A DNA stretch of 64,000 nucleotides from contig NZ_AZED01000013.1 in NCBI RefSeq assembly GCF_001434145.1, positions 1 through 64,000 on the forward strand. The letters run 5' to 3'. Made by a program: the position numbers and the translations under genes. Below are positions 26,884-35,019 of the stretch, in pieces (position 1 is the stretch's first letter; every line of letters starts with the position of its first letter). Below the pieces are notes generated by a model that worked only from the letters and a program-made list of their open reading frames with translations, was not told the origin of the DNA and made no database searches. Source of the stretch: Lentilactobacillus otakiensis DSM 19908 = JCM 15040 (GTDB lineage Bacteria > Bacillota > Bacilli > Lactobacillales > Lactobacillaceae).

Positions 26884-27723
26884 TTACTTAATCGTAAAGG
26901 TCTTTGAAATATGAACATGCGGCTGCTTAGTCACATCGGCATGATAATATTTCTCTGAAAGCTTCTTCAAAGTCCCATTTTTCTTGAGTTCTTTGAGGGC
27001 CTTATCAACTTGTTTCTGCAGCTTTGTGTTGCCCTTCTTCATTAAGATACCAACACCCTTGCCATCTTCATTGGTTCTGAAGTACATGTTTGGCATAATC
27101 TTCAAAGTATTGTTTGGAACTGCAGCCAAAGCTAATTTTTGAAGATAGTAATCATTCATGATCAAATCAGTTTTACCACTTTCAACATCTCTCAAATAAA
27201 TATCATTTGAAACGTTGTTGTAGTTGACGGTCTTGGCACCCAGCTGCTTAGCCAAGCGTTGATAACCTGTCCCGGCTTCTCCAGCGGCTTTCTTGTCTTT
27301 GATATCGGCCCAGGAATGGATCCCTGAATCATCCTTTTGACGAACAACAATACTATTAAAGGAATGTTTGTATGGTGTCGAAATAGCAAATTGTTTTGCT
27401 CGTTGTGGTGAAACGGCAAAATCATTCGCAGCCATATCGGCCTTGCCGGTCTTAACGGCAGTTTCTTGACCATCGACATTCATTTCCTTAAAGACAACTT
27501 TTCTCCCCAACTTTTTGGCAACAGCACGGACAACTTCGACGTCAAAGCCGGTTAGCTTATTCGTCTTTTGATCATGGAACGATGTTGGGTAAAGAGTTCC
27601 TGACGTTGCAACTGTCAGCGGGCCCTTATCAGCGGACTTCTTCTGGCCGCAGCCAGTGATGATTAAGCCCAACACAGCAAATACACCCAGTAACATCAAC
27701 CAACGTAACTTAATTCTGCGCAT
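26884..27723 (-). CDS. Amino-acid ABC transporter substrate-binding lipoprotein
   Basis: 279 residues. Residues 1-25 form a lipoprotein signal peptide with lipobox IITGC (Cys25). A type-3 periplasmic-binding-protein fold follows (GFDVEVVRAVAKKLG, then a YLRDVESGKTDLIMNDY segment). Proteins of this kind bind polar amino acids or cystine outside the membrane. Ligand identity cannot be fixed from sequence. The C-terminal KQPHVHISKTFTIK tail is unusual but short. Confidence 0.92.
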   Translation of the reverse strand: MRRIKLRWLMLLGVFAVLGLIITGCGQKKSADKGPLTVATSGTLYPTSFHDQKTNKLTGFDVEVVRAVAKKLGRKVVFKEMNVDGQETAVKTGKADMAANDFAVSPQRAKQFAISTPYKHSFNSIVVRQKDDSGIHSWADIKDKKAAGEAGTGYQRLAKQLGAKTVNYNNVSNDIYLRDVESGKTDLIMNDYYLQKLALAAVPNNTLKIMPNMYFRTNEDGKGVGILMKKGNTKLQKQVDKALKELKKNGTLKKLSEKYYHADVTKQPHVHISKTFTIK

Positions 27724-27882
27724 AAATTGTCAACCTCCTAAAGTTTTTGGATCATTATCATTATAGGCATGTGAAACCGATTTCACAATGCCCAGTTATT
27801 TACTTGTGTGATATGATAAATATCACACAATTTTAGTAAATTTGATCATATACACTGATTTATAACGAGTTTTTTATTCTCT

Positions 27883-27896
27883 TGAAAACGCCTTCG
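27883..27896 (+). promoter_or_regulatory. Candidate cre site upstream of the GPH symporter
   Basis: TGAAAACGCCTTCG matches the cre consensus with two mismatches and lies 48 bp upstream of the -35 box. Carbon control would suit a sugar symporter. The call is weak on its own. Confidence 0.35.
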
Positions 27897-27943
27897 TGAC
27901 GGTGATAACTCCTTATTAAATTATTTATAAAGGTCAAAAACGG

Positions 27944-27971
27944 TTGAACAAGTTTGGAATTGGCATATAAT
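27944..27971 (+). promoter_or_regulatory. Promoter of the GPH symporter gene
   Basis: TTGAAC (27944-27949), a 16-bp spacer and TATAAT (27966-27971) lie 57 bp before the start codon. Confidence 0.75.
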
Positions 27972-28028
27972 AAAAATATTTGCAAATACAGTTAAAGCTT
28001 GTTAATTGATTTGATTGGAGGATTTTTA

Positions 28029-29399
28029 ATGGACGTAAAGGAAGAAGAGGTCGAGGCCAACGCGAAATTGCCGACTCTCGAAAAAATTAGTTATTCTTTT
28101 ACCGATATGGCTGGAAACTTGCTGTACGTCAGCATGTCCAGTTATATTCTTTATTTTTATACGGATGTTTTTGACATCCCAGTTTCAGCAGCGGGCATGA
28201 TCATTTTAATTGCCTGTATCGTTGATGCGGTCAGTGCGATTTTTTGGGGATCAATCGTTGACCACACACATACTAAATGGGGGCAGAGTAGGCCATATTT
28301 CTTATGGCTTGCTGTCCCTTTTGCTTTAAGCACCTTTTTAGCATTTACAGCCCCCAATCTCCACGGGACCGCCAAACTTTTATATGCTGGAATTACATAT
28401 GTCTTGGCCGCCGGTGTCATCTACACCGGTATTCAGACCACCATTTCAGCGATTCTGCCAAATTTGACCCTGAATCCTAATGAACGGATCGGCGCCAATT
28501 CATATCGAATGGTCGGGAGCTTAATCGGTTCGTTTGTCACGAGTACATTCACTCTGCCGTTAGTTGCCTTTTTTGGTAAGGGTAACGACAAACACGGATT
28601 TATGATCACGATTGCGTTGTTCGGGATTGCTGCCATTTTCCTTTTAATCACAGCATTCAAGAACATGCGTGAACGCGTGCCCGTTAGCCAAAAGTCCCTG
28701 CCCTTCAAGCAAAGCTTAAAAGCCACTGTTGGCAATGTTCCTTGGTATTTGCTGGTTATCTCGTTTGCAACTTTCTGGATCGCTCAGGCGGATCGGAATA
28801 GCTTCTCGACATATTATGCCAAATACAATCTAGGAAATGCTGAGCTCGCCGCTGTGTTCAATGGCCTACAGGTTCTTGGCATTATCTCCAGTATTTCAAT
28901 TCCATTTATTGTCAAAATTACTAATAAGACCGCAACCATGCTAATCGGATTAGGCATCGGTGCAGTTGGCCAGGCAATGATGGCACTGGTCGGTGGGAAT
29001 TTTCCGCTGGTCATCTTATCATGGTCAATCGGAGTTCTCGGCTCTGCACTGGCAATGTCAATGCCGTTTGCAATGCTGGCCGACACGGTTGATTTTGGTG
29101 AATGGAAGAGTGGTATCCGGGCGCCAGGCTTTCTGACAGCCGTCGGAAGTGCCTTTTGTATTCAACTTGGATCAGGTTTTGGGAGCTTCATTCCATCAAA
29201 GATTTTGGACATTTCCGGATGTGTGGCAAATAAGACTCAAAGCGCTCAAGCTTCATCAGCAATTAGTTTTTGTTTCATCTGGCTACCGGTGATCATTTAT
29301 GCGATCGTTGCTGGTATCATGTTCTTCTATCTCAAGTACGAAAAGATGGAACCACAAATTAAAGATGACTTGTTAGCTCGTGCCGAAACACGAAAATAA
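28029..29399 (+). CDS. GPH family sugar:cation symporter
   Basis: The start is set at ATG 28029 after TTGGAGGA, giving 456 residues. A reading from 27999 adds ten residues without a ribosome site. There are twelve predicted transmembrane segments. GPH signatures are ISYSFTDMAGNLLY at the start, WGSIVDHTHTKWGQSRPYFLW around 75-95, and ADTVDFGEWKSGIRAPG around 340. There is no C-terminal IIA-like domain as in LacS. Substrates in the family are beta-glycosides, pentosides and hexuronides. No glycosidase lies next to it to narrow this. Confidence 0.9.
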   Translation: MDVKEEEVEANAKLPTLEKISYSFTDMAGNLLYVSMSSYILYFYTDVFDIPVSAAGMIILIACIVDAVSAIFWGSIVDHTHTKWGQSRPYFLWLAVPFALSTFLAFTAPNLHGTAKLLYAGITYVLAAGVIYTGIQTTISAILPNLTLNPNERIGANSYRMVGSLIGSFVTSTFTLPLVAFFGKGNDKHGFMITIALFGIAAIFLLITAFKNMRERVPVSQKSLPFKQSLKATVGNVPWYLLVISFATFWIAQADRNSFSTYYAKYNLGNAELAAVFNGLQVLGIISSISIPFIVKITNKTATMLIGLGIGAVGQAMMALVGGNFPLVILSWSIGVLGSALAMSMPFAMLADTVDFGEWKSGIRAPGFLTAVGSAFCIQLGSGFGSFIPSKILDISGCVANKTQSAQASSAISFCFIWLPVIIYAIVAGIMFFYLKYEKMEPQIKDDLLARAETRK

Positions 29400-29407
29400 G
29401 AATCAAA

Positions 29408-29457
29408 ATGCAGAACCAGTTTCTCCCAATGGTGGGAAAGCTGGTTCTGCATTTTTT
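29408..29457 (+). terminator. Terminator of the GPH symporter gene
   Basis: A stem of GCAGAACCAG with GCTGGTTCTGC, plus an inner TCCC/GGGA pair, is followed by ATTTTTT. Confidence 0.9.
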
Positions 29458-29619
29458 ATGGATAATTGGTGGTGATCGTGATAGCTACGCATCGACAGAA
29501 AATGGCAATGAATGAACAAACATCATTAATTAATTCCATAATCAAGTAATGTATTAGTTAGAATATAAGGCTGCAAGCTGATTAACGGTCGTTTTACTTG
29601 CTGGTCCCTTTGTCCTCCA

Positions 29620-29748
29620 AAATACGTTCTGACAGCCCTGATCCCTGCTACATAAAGCAAAAGGGTCCATTAATGAACAATAACCGTTCATCAATGGACC
29701 CTTTTGCTTTATGCTCCGGGATCACCCGGGCTTTGTCGCGCTCTCATA
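29620..29748 (-). repeat. Dispersed hairpin element H3 abutting tRNA-Arg
   Basis: Nested stems are GACA..GCCC with GGGC..TTGTC, GATCCC/GGGATC, and a long ATAAAGCAAAAGGGTCCATT arm with its complement. The apex is ATGAAC-N6-CGTTCAT. The right end (CGCGCTCTCATA) stops 2 bp short of the tRNA 3' end. It lies on the transcribed downstream side of the tRNA and may double as its terminator. Bases 29458-29619 show nothing recognisable. Confidence 0.75.
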
Positions 29749-29750
29749 GA

Positions 29751-29823
29751 TGACCCCACCCGGACTCGAACCGGGATCAACCGCTTAGGAGGCGGGTGCC
29801 CTATCCAGTTGTGCTATGGGGCC
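29751..29823 (-). tRNA. tRNA-Arg (anticodon CCU)
   Basis: A full cloverleaf on the minus strand. The acceptor arm is GGCCCCA/TGGGGTC with discriminator A. The T-arm is CCCGG-TTCGAGT-CCGGG. The anticodon loop CTCCTAA carries CCT (complement of 29787-29789). The CCA end is not encoded. This tRNA reads the rare AGG codon. Confidence 0.95.
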
Positions 29824-29875
29824 AAAACAACTGCACTACAATTTTCTCATTTATCCGCAAAGCTGTAAAGAGAAA

Positions 29876-31162
29876 TTATCCTTCGGTCCGCTTGTGGTGC
29901 ATTCCCTTACGTTTGGAATGTTTGTGTTTCTTCTTGCCCTTTGGTTTTGGTGGATTAGGCCTGCTTGTGGGCTTCTTGCGATCCTGTTTGTTCTCAGCCT
30001 TTTTTTGTGACTTTGATTCTGAAGGTTGCTCATCCTCCAGATTAACAGGTTCGGTCGGTCGCGTGTCAGACAGTTGGTTACCGTCAAAATAAATATTCTT
30101 TGGCTGGTATCCGTAAGGCTTGACTAACTTCTTCAAATCACGCAGGTCGTGATCGTCTCCCATGTTGATGACCAAACCATCTTGGTGCATCCGGCCGGTT
30201 CGACCGACTCGGTGAATATAAGTTTTAGGATCAGATGGTAAATCAAAGTTCACCACAGCTGGCAGCTTGTCAATATCCATCCCCCGGGCAGCCACATCCG
30301 TCGTCAGCAACAAGCGGATTTTGCCATCCCGGAAGTCACGCAATGCCTTTTGACGAGCGGTTTGCCGCTGTTCACTGGTTAACTGGGCAGCTTCCTTAAT
30401 GTGTCGATGAGATAAGAATCCGGCCACCTTTTGCAAGGTATCCATCTGATCAAAGAAAACGAGTGCTTTGAAATCCTTCATATGGAGGAATCTCAATAGC
30501 ATCTGCTCTTTTTTACGGTTAGAAACTTCTAACAGCGTGTGCTTTACTTCACCGCGGGTATCGTCAATATCGGAAACATCATACGTTTGAATGTCTTGAA
30601 CAAACCAGCGATTAATATGTTCCAGCAGATCGTTTTTGGTTGCAGAAAAGAAGCCTAACGAGGTTGTGTCTGGTGCCAAATCAACCAAAGATCTAATTGA
30701 GGCCAACGTATCCTCACTTAACAAATTGTCAGCTTCATCAATCACGATTGCGTGAAGTGAATCCAACTTCAATTTGCCAAGGTCAATGAGGTTCATAATT
30801 CGCCCGGTGGTGCCGACGATCACGTTTGGCCGTTCCTTTAACTTATCGACTTGTCGATTAATATTCGCACCGCCGATGATTCCCTGAACGGATAATCCAA
30901 TCAGTTGGCCCCACTCCAGCAAAACTTTTTGCGTTTGCATTGCAAGTTCTGCGGAGGGTTCGATGACCAATAATGATAAGCCATCTTCTGGTTGAATATT
31001 TTCCAGCAGTGGCAAAGCGAATGCCACAGTTTTCCCGGAACCAGTTGGTGCCAGGCCGAGGACACTCTTACCATCTTTCAGTGGTTGATACACTGCCTTT
31101 TGAATCGCAGTCGGTTTTTGATAACCTAATTTGGTTGCATGTTGTTTAAATTCTTCTATCAA
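29876..31162 (-). CDS. DEAD-box RNA helicase
   Basis: 428 residues from a TTG start (31162) with GGAG upstream. Helicase motifs occur in order: Q motif (GYQKPTAIQ), GLAPTGSGKT, VIDEADNLLS, FFSATKND, then DVAARGMDIDKL and HRVGRTGRM. The C-terminal ~60 residues are Lys/Pro-rich and disordered, typical of RNA-binding tails. Length and layout resemble the small Firmicutes helicases of the YfmL/CshC type. Such enzymes act in ribosome assembly or cold-time RNA remodelling. Which one this is remains inference. Confidence 0.92.
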   Translation of the reverse strand: MIEEFKQHATKLGYQKPTAIQKAVYQPLKDGKSVLGLAPTGSGKTVAFALPLLENIQPEDGLSLLVIEPSAELAMQTQKVLLEWGQLIGLSVQGIIGGANINRQVDKLKERPNVIVGTTGRIMNLIDLGKLKLDSLHAIVIDEADNLLSEDTLASIRSLVDLAPDTTSLGFFSATKNDLLEHINRWFVQDIQTYDVSDIDDTRGEVKHTLLEVSNRKKEQMLLRFLHMKDFKALVFFDQMDTLQKVAGFLSHRHIKEAAQLTSEQRQTARQKALRDFRDGKIRLLLTTDVAARGMDIDKLPAVVNFDLPSDPKTYIHRVGRTGRMHQDGLVINMGDDHDLRDLKKLVKPYGYQPKNIYFDGNQLSDTRPTEPVNLEDEQPSESKSQKKAENKQDRKKPTSRPNPPKPKGKKKHKHSKRKGMHHKRTEG

Positions 31163-31186
31163 AGTGGTTCTCCATTTTCTAATCGT

Positions 31187-32188
31187 TTACTTTTTCTCGC
31201 CCACAAATGAAATGTGAGCATCTTGGCGCAAATTGTAAATAACCTTATTGACGTATACACTGAGCTGTCGCCAATAATTATAATCTTTTTGGTTCTGAGG
31301 TTTTTGGGGATCATTAATCACCCTGGCAAAATCATCAGCTTCTGGCAGCATCGGGTTTTCATCGATGGTATTGCCGATCACCTGCTTGTTGCGATCATCG
31401 TCAATATAAATGACCGCGTTAATTTCGCCGGCATCATCGATCTCAATTAAATCCTTTAAGCCATATATCTCAGAAGTCATGTGTGAGTTCGTGATCTTCG
31501 AGAAGTTTAAAGTCACATTATACTCCGGATAGCGCAAAATTGCTGTGCCTTTCCCATCAACCCCTGTCCGAATCAACTGTGGGAAGTAGGCGGTCTCCTC
31601 TGGCATTCCAAACAGGGCAACCGCATCATAGACCGTATAAACGCCCAAGTCCTGCAAAGCACCGCCCGCGTATTTCAAAGAGAAGACATTTGGTTCCTCG
31701 CCATCAAGGACAAGATCGTAGCGTGAAGAATATTTTGAATACGTAAATTCGGCGCCCTGAACGGTTTTAAGTTGACCCAATTTCTTTTCAATCGCGTGGA
31801 AATTCTCAGTATGAATATTTCGGGCGGCCTCGAAATATAATACTTTAGGATTGTCATCTAATAACTTTTGAATTTTGGTCATTTGTTTTTGGGTACTGAA
31901 TGCTGGTTTCTCAACAATCACATTTTTGCCGTGTCGAATTGCCAATTCTGCCTGTTCAAAATGCAAACTATTTGGTGATGCAATATATACCGTGTCAAAT
32001 TGGCCTTTGGCAAAGAACTGCTCGAGATCGGTAAAGGTCTCTTGAGCGCCATTTTTGACGGCAAATTTTTTGGCAGTCTCATCGTGGCGTGAGTAAACAC
32101 TGGTTAATTCGAACTTTCGTGATAGTTTAATTGCGTCGACAAATTGCTGCGTAATCCAGTTGGTTCCGATAATTCCTAGTTTAATCAA
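31187..32188 (-). CDS. Gfo/Idh/MocA family oxidoreductase
   Basis: The start is placed at TTG 32188, preceded by AAGGGTGG, giving 333 residues beginning with the Rossmann fold MIKLGIIGTNWITQQF. A GTG four codons earlier overlaps the ribosome site. The catalytic EKP motif is in GKNVIVEKPAF (about residue 92). NAD(P)-dependent sugar or inositol dehydrogenase activity is normal for the family, but the substrate is unknown. It may be co-transcribed with the helicase gene 24 bp downstream. Confidence 0.88.
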   Translation of the reverse strand: MIKLGIIGTNWITQQFVDAIKLSRKFELTSVYSRHDETAKKFAVKNGAQETFTDLEQFFAKGQFDTVYIASPNSLHFEQAELAIRHGKNVIVEKPAFSTQKQMTKIQKLLDDNPKVLYFEAARNIHTENFHAIEKKLGQLKTVQGAEFTYSKYSSRYDLVLDGEEPNVFSLKYAGGALQDLGVYTVYDAVALFGMPEETAYFPQLIRTGVDGKGTAILRYPEYNVTLNFSKITNSHMTSEIYGLKDLIEIDDAGEINAVIYIDDDRNKQVIGNTIDENPMLPEADDFARVINDPQKPQNQKDYNYWRQLSVYVNKVIYNLRQDAHISFVGEKK

Positions 32189-32313
32189 TTTGACAACCAC
32201 CCTTCTTTAATTAAATTGTAACAAGGTTTTAACCCAATGAAAACGAAATCAGACACTCTCTGTTATATTTATCCATTATACTAGGGTTCTAATATGCACT
32301 AGGGGATGATTTT

Positions 32314-32682
32314 TTGCGCAAACGGAGTCTGTTTATTTTTATGGTGTCGTTTTTAATCAGTCTGTTCCATACCAAAAAAACGCCTAAGAACCAGCCGGAT
32401 CCAGCTGATCCATTGTTCTTTGTAGGCACTTGGCAATTTAAGGATCATCGGGATCGGCTTCATCGAATCGAAATTGGTCCGGATCTGAAATTGCTGATCG
32501 ATGGTAAGGACATGGCGGCCAAAGTTTCATTGTTAACCAGATACGAATTGTCGTACGTCGACAAGTTTGGTTACAAATTAGAAATTCGGGGAAATGAAGC
32601 GCGGCCAATCAAGTTTTACGATGAATCGGAAAATTATACTTATGATTTACAATCCGCAAATGAAGTTGAACATGCGAATTGA
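32314..32682 (+). CDS. Small protein with N-terminal hydrophobic segment (DUF4828-like)
   Basis: 122 residues, TTG start at 32314 with GGGGATGA upstream. Residues 1-20 are basic and then hydrophobic (MRKRSLFIFMVSFLISLF), like a short signal or anchor. The rest is a compact beta-rich domain (VGTWQFKDHRDRLHRIEIG, then YELSYVDKFGYKLEI) resembling a small lactobacillar family of unknown function that I recall as DUF4828. No catalytic residues are evident. The gene stands alone and ends in a short terminator. Confidence 0.65.
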   Translation: MRKRSLFIFMVSFLISLFHTKKTPKNQPDPADPLFFVGTWQFKDHRDRLHRIEIGPDLKLLIDGKDMAAKVSLLTRYELSYVDKFGYKLEIRGNEARPIKFYDESENYTYDLQSANEVEHAN

Positions 32683-32684
32683 TG

Positions 32685-32709
32685 GCCTGACTTTGGTTGG
32701 GCTTTTTTT
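32685..32709 (+). terminator. Short terminator after the DUF4828-like gene
   Basis: GCCTGAC and GTTGGGC pair (two G-U pairs) around a TTTG loop, followed directly by seven T. Confidence 0.7.
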
Positions 32710-32878
32710 GTTGGGTTTTGCGCGGGGGAAGTGTGAACCGTTTAGTGGTATTTGGGTGGTTCTACATAGTTCTACATAGTTCTATATTTCCCTATTTCTA
32801 TCCTGTTGTTTGGTTGTCGAGAACTGTTGTGGAATGGTATTGAGATTGATTTGCTTTTGTGATTGCTTTTTCTCTAGC
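32710..32878. other. Gene-free spacer with a short tandem repeat
   Basis: No frame with a ribosome site is seen. At 32759-32786 the 10-mer GTTCTACATA is repeated nearly three times in tandem. The rest is G/T-rich and unremarkable up to hairpin element H4. Confidence 0.5.
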
Positions 32879-33005
32879 CGAAACGTGTTCCGACGACCCA
32901 AGGCCCTACTGCCTAAGTGAAAAATTCCACTGATGAACAAGGCCCGTCCATCAGTGGAATTTTTCACTTAGGCTCCGGGCCTTAATGGGGTCTCGCCACA
33001 CTCTA
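32879..33005 (-). repeat. Dispersed hairpin element H4 (first of a tandem pair)
   Basis: The left end is CGAAACGTGTTC and the right end CACACTCTA. Nested stems are GACCC/GGGTC, AAGGCCC/GGGCCTT, GCCTAAGTGAAAAATTCCAC with its partner, and an apex ATGAAC-N6-CGTCCAT. The internal loop is TACT/TCC. It repeats at a 129-bp period with H5, separated by two bases. Confidence 0.8.
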
Positions 33006-33007
33006 GC

Positions 33008-33131
33008 CGAAACGTGTTCGCCAAGCCAGATTCCTCCGCTTTATCTAATAAGGAGTCCCGATGCAAAACCCCGCATCGAAACTCCTTATTACATAAATGC
33101 TCGGAATCTAACCGGCTTGGTTCACACTCTA
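33008..33131 (-). repeat. Dispersed hairpin element H5 (second of the tandem pair), overlapping a stop codon
   Basis: The ends match H4 exactly (CGAAACGTGTTC and CACACTCTA) but the stems differ: CCAAGCC/GGCTTGG, AGATTCC/GGAATCT, TAATAAGGAGT with its partner, and GATGC/GCATC. Read on the minus strand, its first three bases are the TAG stop of the GH25-like gene. Confidence 0.8.
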
Positions 33132-33887
33132 ATCTACATACCCTCTCCACTCCCGACGATTACCATTGAACACCGACATTGGGAGGAAGACCAGCTGTTT
33201 ATCGAGCTTAAAGCTCGCTTTATCATCTGCTTGGATAAACGTGGCATCGGCATTTGGTTTGCCAATTTTGCCGTCCGTCAACCAGAATTGGGTTTTCGCA
33301 TTGGCCTTTAACTGCAGACTCTTGATAATCTGCTGGGTGGCCGAAATCACCACCGGCCGCTTATAGTAGTTTCTCAACAATTTTGATAGATATCGGACTT
33401 CTTTTCTGACCGTCTTCCAATGAACCGACGACTGATCAAACGTTCCGTAATACTGGATTTGAATACAAATTGGCAAACTTCCCGTATTGTATTTCACCTG
33501 ACGGACAAAATTCTTGAACTGGGCAGTCGGTGAGCTCGTGAAGCTAAAGTAATGATAAACCCCAATTGGCAGCTGAGATCCCTGACTACGTTCGAAGTTG
33601 GTGTCAAAGCTGTCATCGGTGTACGCTGCTCCTTGGGTTGCCTTCAGATAAACAAAACTGATGCCTTTATTCTTCAAGCTTTCAAAGTCAATATACCCAT
33701 TACTCTGGTTGACTGTGACCCCACGAATTGGGTATTTTTTTAGCTGTTCATTTTCATGCCAACGGACTAATAAAAATCCTGAAAGCAAAACCAACACCAG
33801 CAAAAAAATGCCGAGACCTACCCTACGCGTGCGTTTGCGGCGTTGATAAGTTTCAGCATATATTGGTTGAATGTCTCTTCGCTTCAT
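33129..33887 (-). CDS. GH25-like membrane-anchored protein lacking the catalytic acids
   Basis: 252 residues. A basic N-terminus and one hydrophobic helix (about 22-43) predict a type II anchor with the domain outside. The rest follows the GH25 muramidase fold (GYIDFESLKNKGISFVYLKA, PIGVYHYFSF, LPICIQIQYYG). Where active GH25 enzymes have GxDVS, ATEG and DxE, this protein has GVTVN, ATQG and QIQ. All the usual acidic residues are replaced, so muramidase activity is unlikely. A binding or scaffolding role is inferred. The stop codon lies inside hairpin element H5. Confidence 0.8.
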   Translation of the reverse strand: MKRRDIQPIYAETYQRRKRTRRVGLGIFLLVLVLLSGFLLVRWHENEQLKKYPIRGVTVNQSNGYIDFESLKNKGISFVYLKATQGAAYTDDSFDTNFERSQGSQLPIGVYHYFSFTSSPTAQFKNFVRQVKYNTGSLPICIQIQYYGTFDQSSVHWKTVRKEVRYLSKLLRNYYKRPVVISATQQIIKSLQLKANAKTQFWLTDGKIGKPNADATFIQADDKASFKLDKQLVFLPMSVFNGNRREWRGYVD

Positions 33888-33926
33888 ATAAAAGTCATCT
33901 CAGTTACCCCGGCGAAGAATGATGAT

Positions 33927-34772
33927 CTAACCGCGGGTGCTCTCAATAATATTTTGAACGTTGCGAATCGTGTCTTCCGTAGCAGGTCCCATTCGAACCG
34001 TTGCCATCATAAATAATGTATCAACAATTGCCAACTGGGCAAGAAGTGAATACATTCCTTCAGAACGGTAATTGGATTCATCACTGGATGAGATAAAAGT
34101 GATATCACTGTGCAGTGCCAAAGGTGAATCTGGATAGCTGGTAATGCCAATAATCGGCACCTTTCGTTTCTTTAATGTTTCGGCAACTTTTAAAGTCTGG
34201 CGGTTCTTGCCTGAATGAGATACGACGATCGCGCAATCTTCCTCAGTCAATTTTACTGCTTGCATCAACTGTACGTCAAAGTCTGGATAATAAAAACAGT
34301 CAATGGAAGTCCGCAAAAATTTGTGATAACCGTCGAGTGCTGCAACAGACGAACCGCCGAGACCAAATAGTCCCAAACGATGGCAGTGAATAATTCTTAA
34401 AACAGCGCGGGCAAATTCGTCTTCATCAATGCCTGCACGGGTATCTTGGATGGCACGCTGACTGCTGTTAAAGATTTTATCAGCAATCGTCCCCAAAGAA
34501 TCATTGGCGTCAATGTCTTTGAAAATTGGCAGGTTCTGTGGGCGCAACTGCGTATAGGCAAGTGCAAGCGTAAACTCGCGGAAGTTGCCGTAACCCAATG
34601 TTTTAACAAGCCGGGAAACTGAAGCCGTGGAAGTTTCAGTAACTTCCGCGAGGTCCTCAATGTTGGCCTCCGATGCTGCTTGAGGATTCTCCATTACGTA
34701 CTTTGCGATTTTTTTGTTGGTTCGACTTAATTCGTCAAATGATTGTTTTAATAATTGGACTGGCGAGCTCAT
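33927..34772 (-). CDS. MurR/RpiR family transcriptional regulator (gluconate locus)
   Basis: The start is set at ATG 34772 behind AAAGGTG, giving 281 residues. The N-terminal HTH_6 domain (about 1-80, with ETSTASVSRLVKTLGYGNFREF) is followed by a SIS sugar-phosphate-binding domain (FGLGGSSVAALDGYHKF, VVSHSGKNRQTL). It diverges from gntK-gntP, so control of gluconate uptake with 6-phosphogluconate or a similar effector is the natural inference. A 15-bp palindrome at 34816-34830 is a candidate operator. Confidence 0.9.
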   Translation of the reverse strand: MSSPVQLLKQSFDELSRTNKKIAKYVMENPQAASEANIEDLAEVTETSTASVSRLVKTLGYGNFREFTLALAYTQLRPQNLPIFKDIDANDSLGTIADKIFNSSQRAIQDTRAGIDEDEFARAVLRIIHCHRLGLFGLGGSSVAALDGYHKFLRTSIDCFYYPDFDVQLMQAVKLTEEDCAIVVSHSGKNRQTLKVAETLKKRKVPIIGITSYPDSPLALHSDITFISSSDESNYRSEGMYSLLAQLAIVDTLFMMATVRMGPATEDTIRNVQNIIESTRG

Positions 34773-34815
34773 AATGATCACCTTTCATGGATTGTAAGTG
34801 TCTTATTTTCATCAA

Positions 34816-34830
34816 TGTAAATATTTTACA
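34816..34830. promoter_or_regulatory. Perfect palindrome, candidate operator of the RpiR-type regulator
   Basis: TGTAAATATTTTACA is a perfect inverted repeat 10 bp upstream of the gntK -35 box, in the divergent regulator/kinase intergenic region. The position would let one site act on both directions. Confidence 0.45.
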
Positions 34831-34839
34831 ACAAAATTC

Positions 34840-34868
34840 TTGCATTGTGAAATTGTTTTTCATATAAT
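34840..34868 (+). promoter_or_regulatory. Promoter of gntK-gntP
   Basis: TTGCAT (34840-34845), a 17-bp spacer and TATAAT (34863-34868). The mRNA would have a leader of about 195 nt. Confidence 0.75.
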
Positions 34869-34870
34869 TG

Positions 34871-34884
34871 TGATTGCGTTTACA
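34871..34884 (+). promoter_or_regulatory. Candidate cre site 1 at the gnt promoter
   Basis: TGATTGCGTTTACA has a perfect right half-site and two mismatches in the left. It directly follows the -10 box, so CcpA bound here would block initiation. Confidence 0.5.
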
Positions 34885-35019
34885 GAACCAGGAAATTCAA
34901 TGGTCGAAATGTTTGAAGTATCCTGGCGATAATGATATTTTTAGTGAGAAGCGGTACCGAGCCAATTCTTCAGCATTCGATATTGGTTTTACGATGCAGC
35001 TATATTTTTTGCCATTATT

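Noticed and set aside
29751-29823. tRNA-Arg as an integration site of a genomic island
   Set aside because: No integrase or repeated tRNA 3' end was found on either side; flanking genes are ordinary. Only hairpin element H3 abuts it.
32879-33131. CRISPR-like array from the two repeated units
   Set aside because: Only two units of about 125 bp, with self-complementary cores and no regular spacers; no cas genes nearby.
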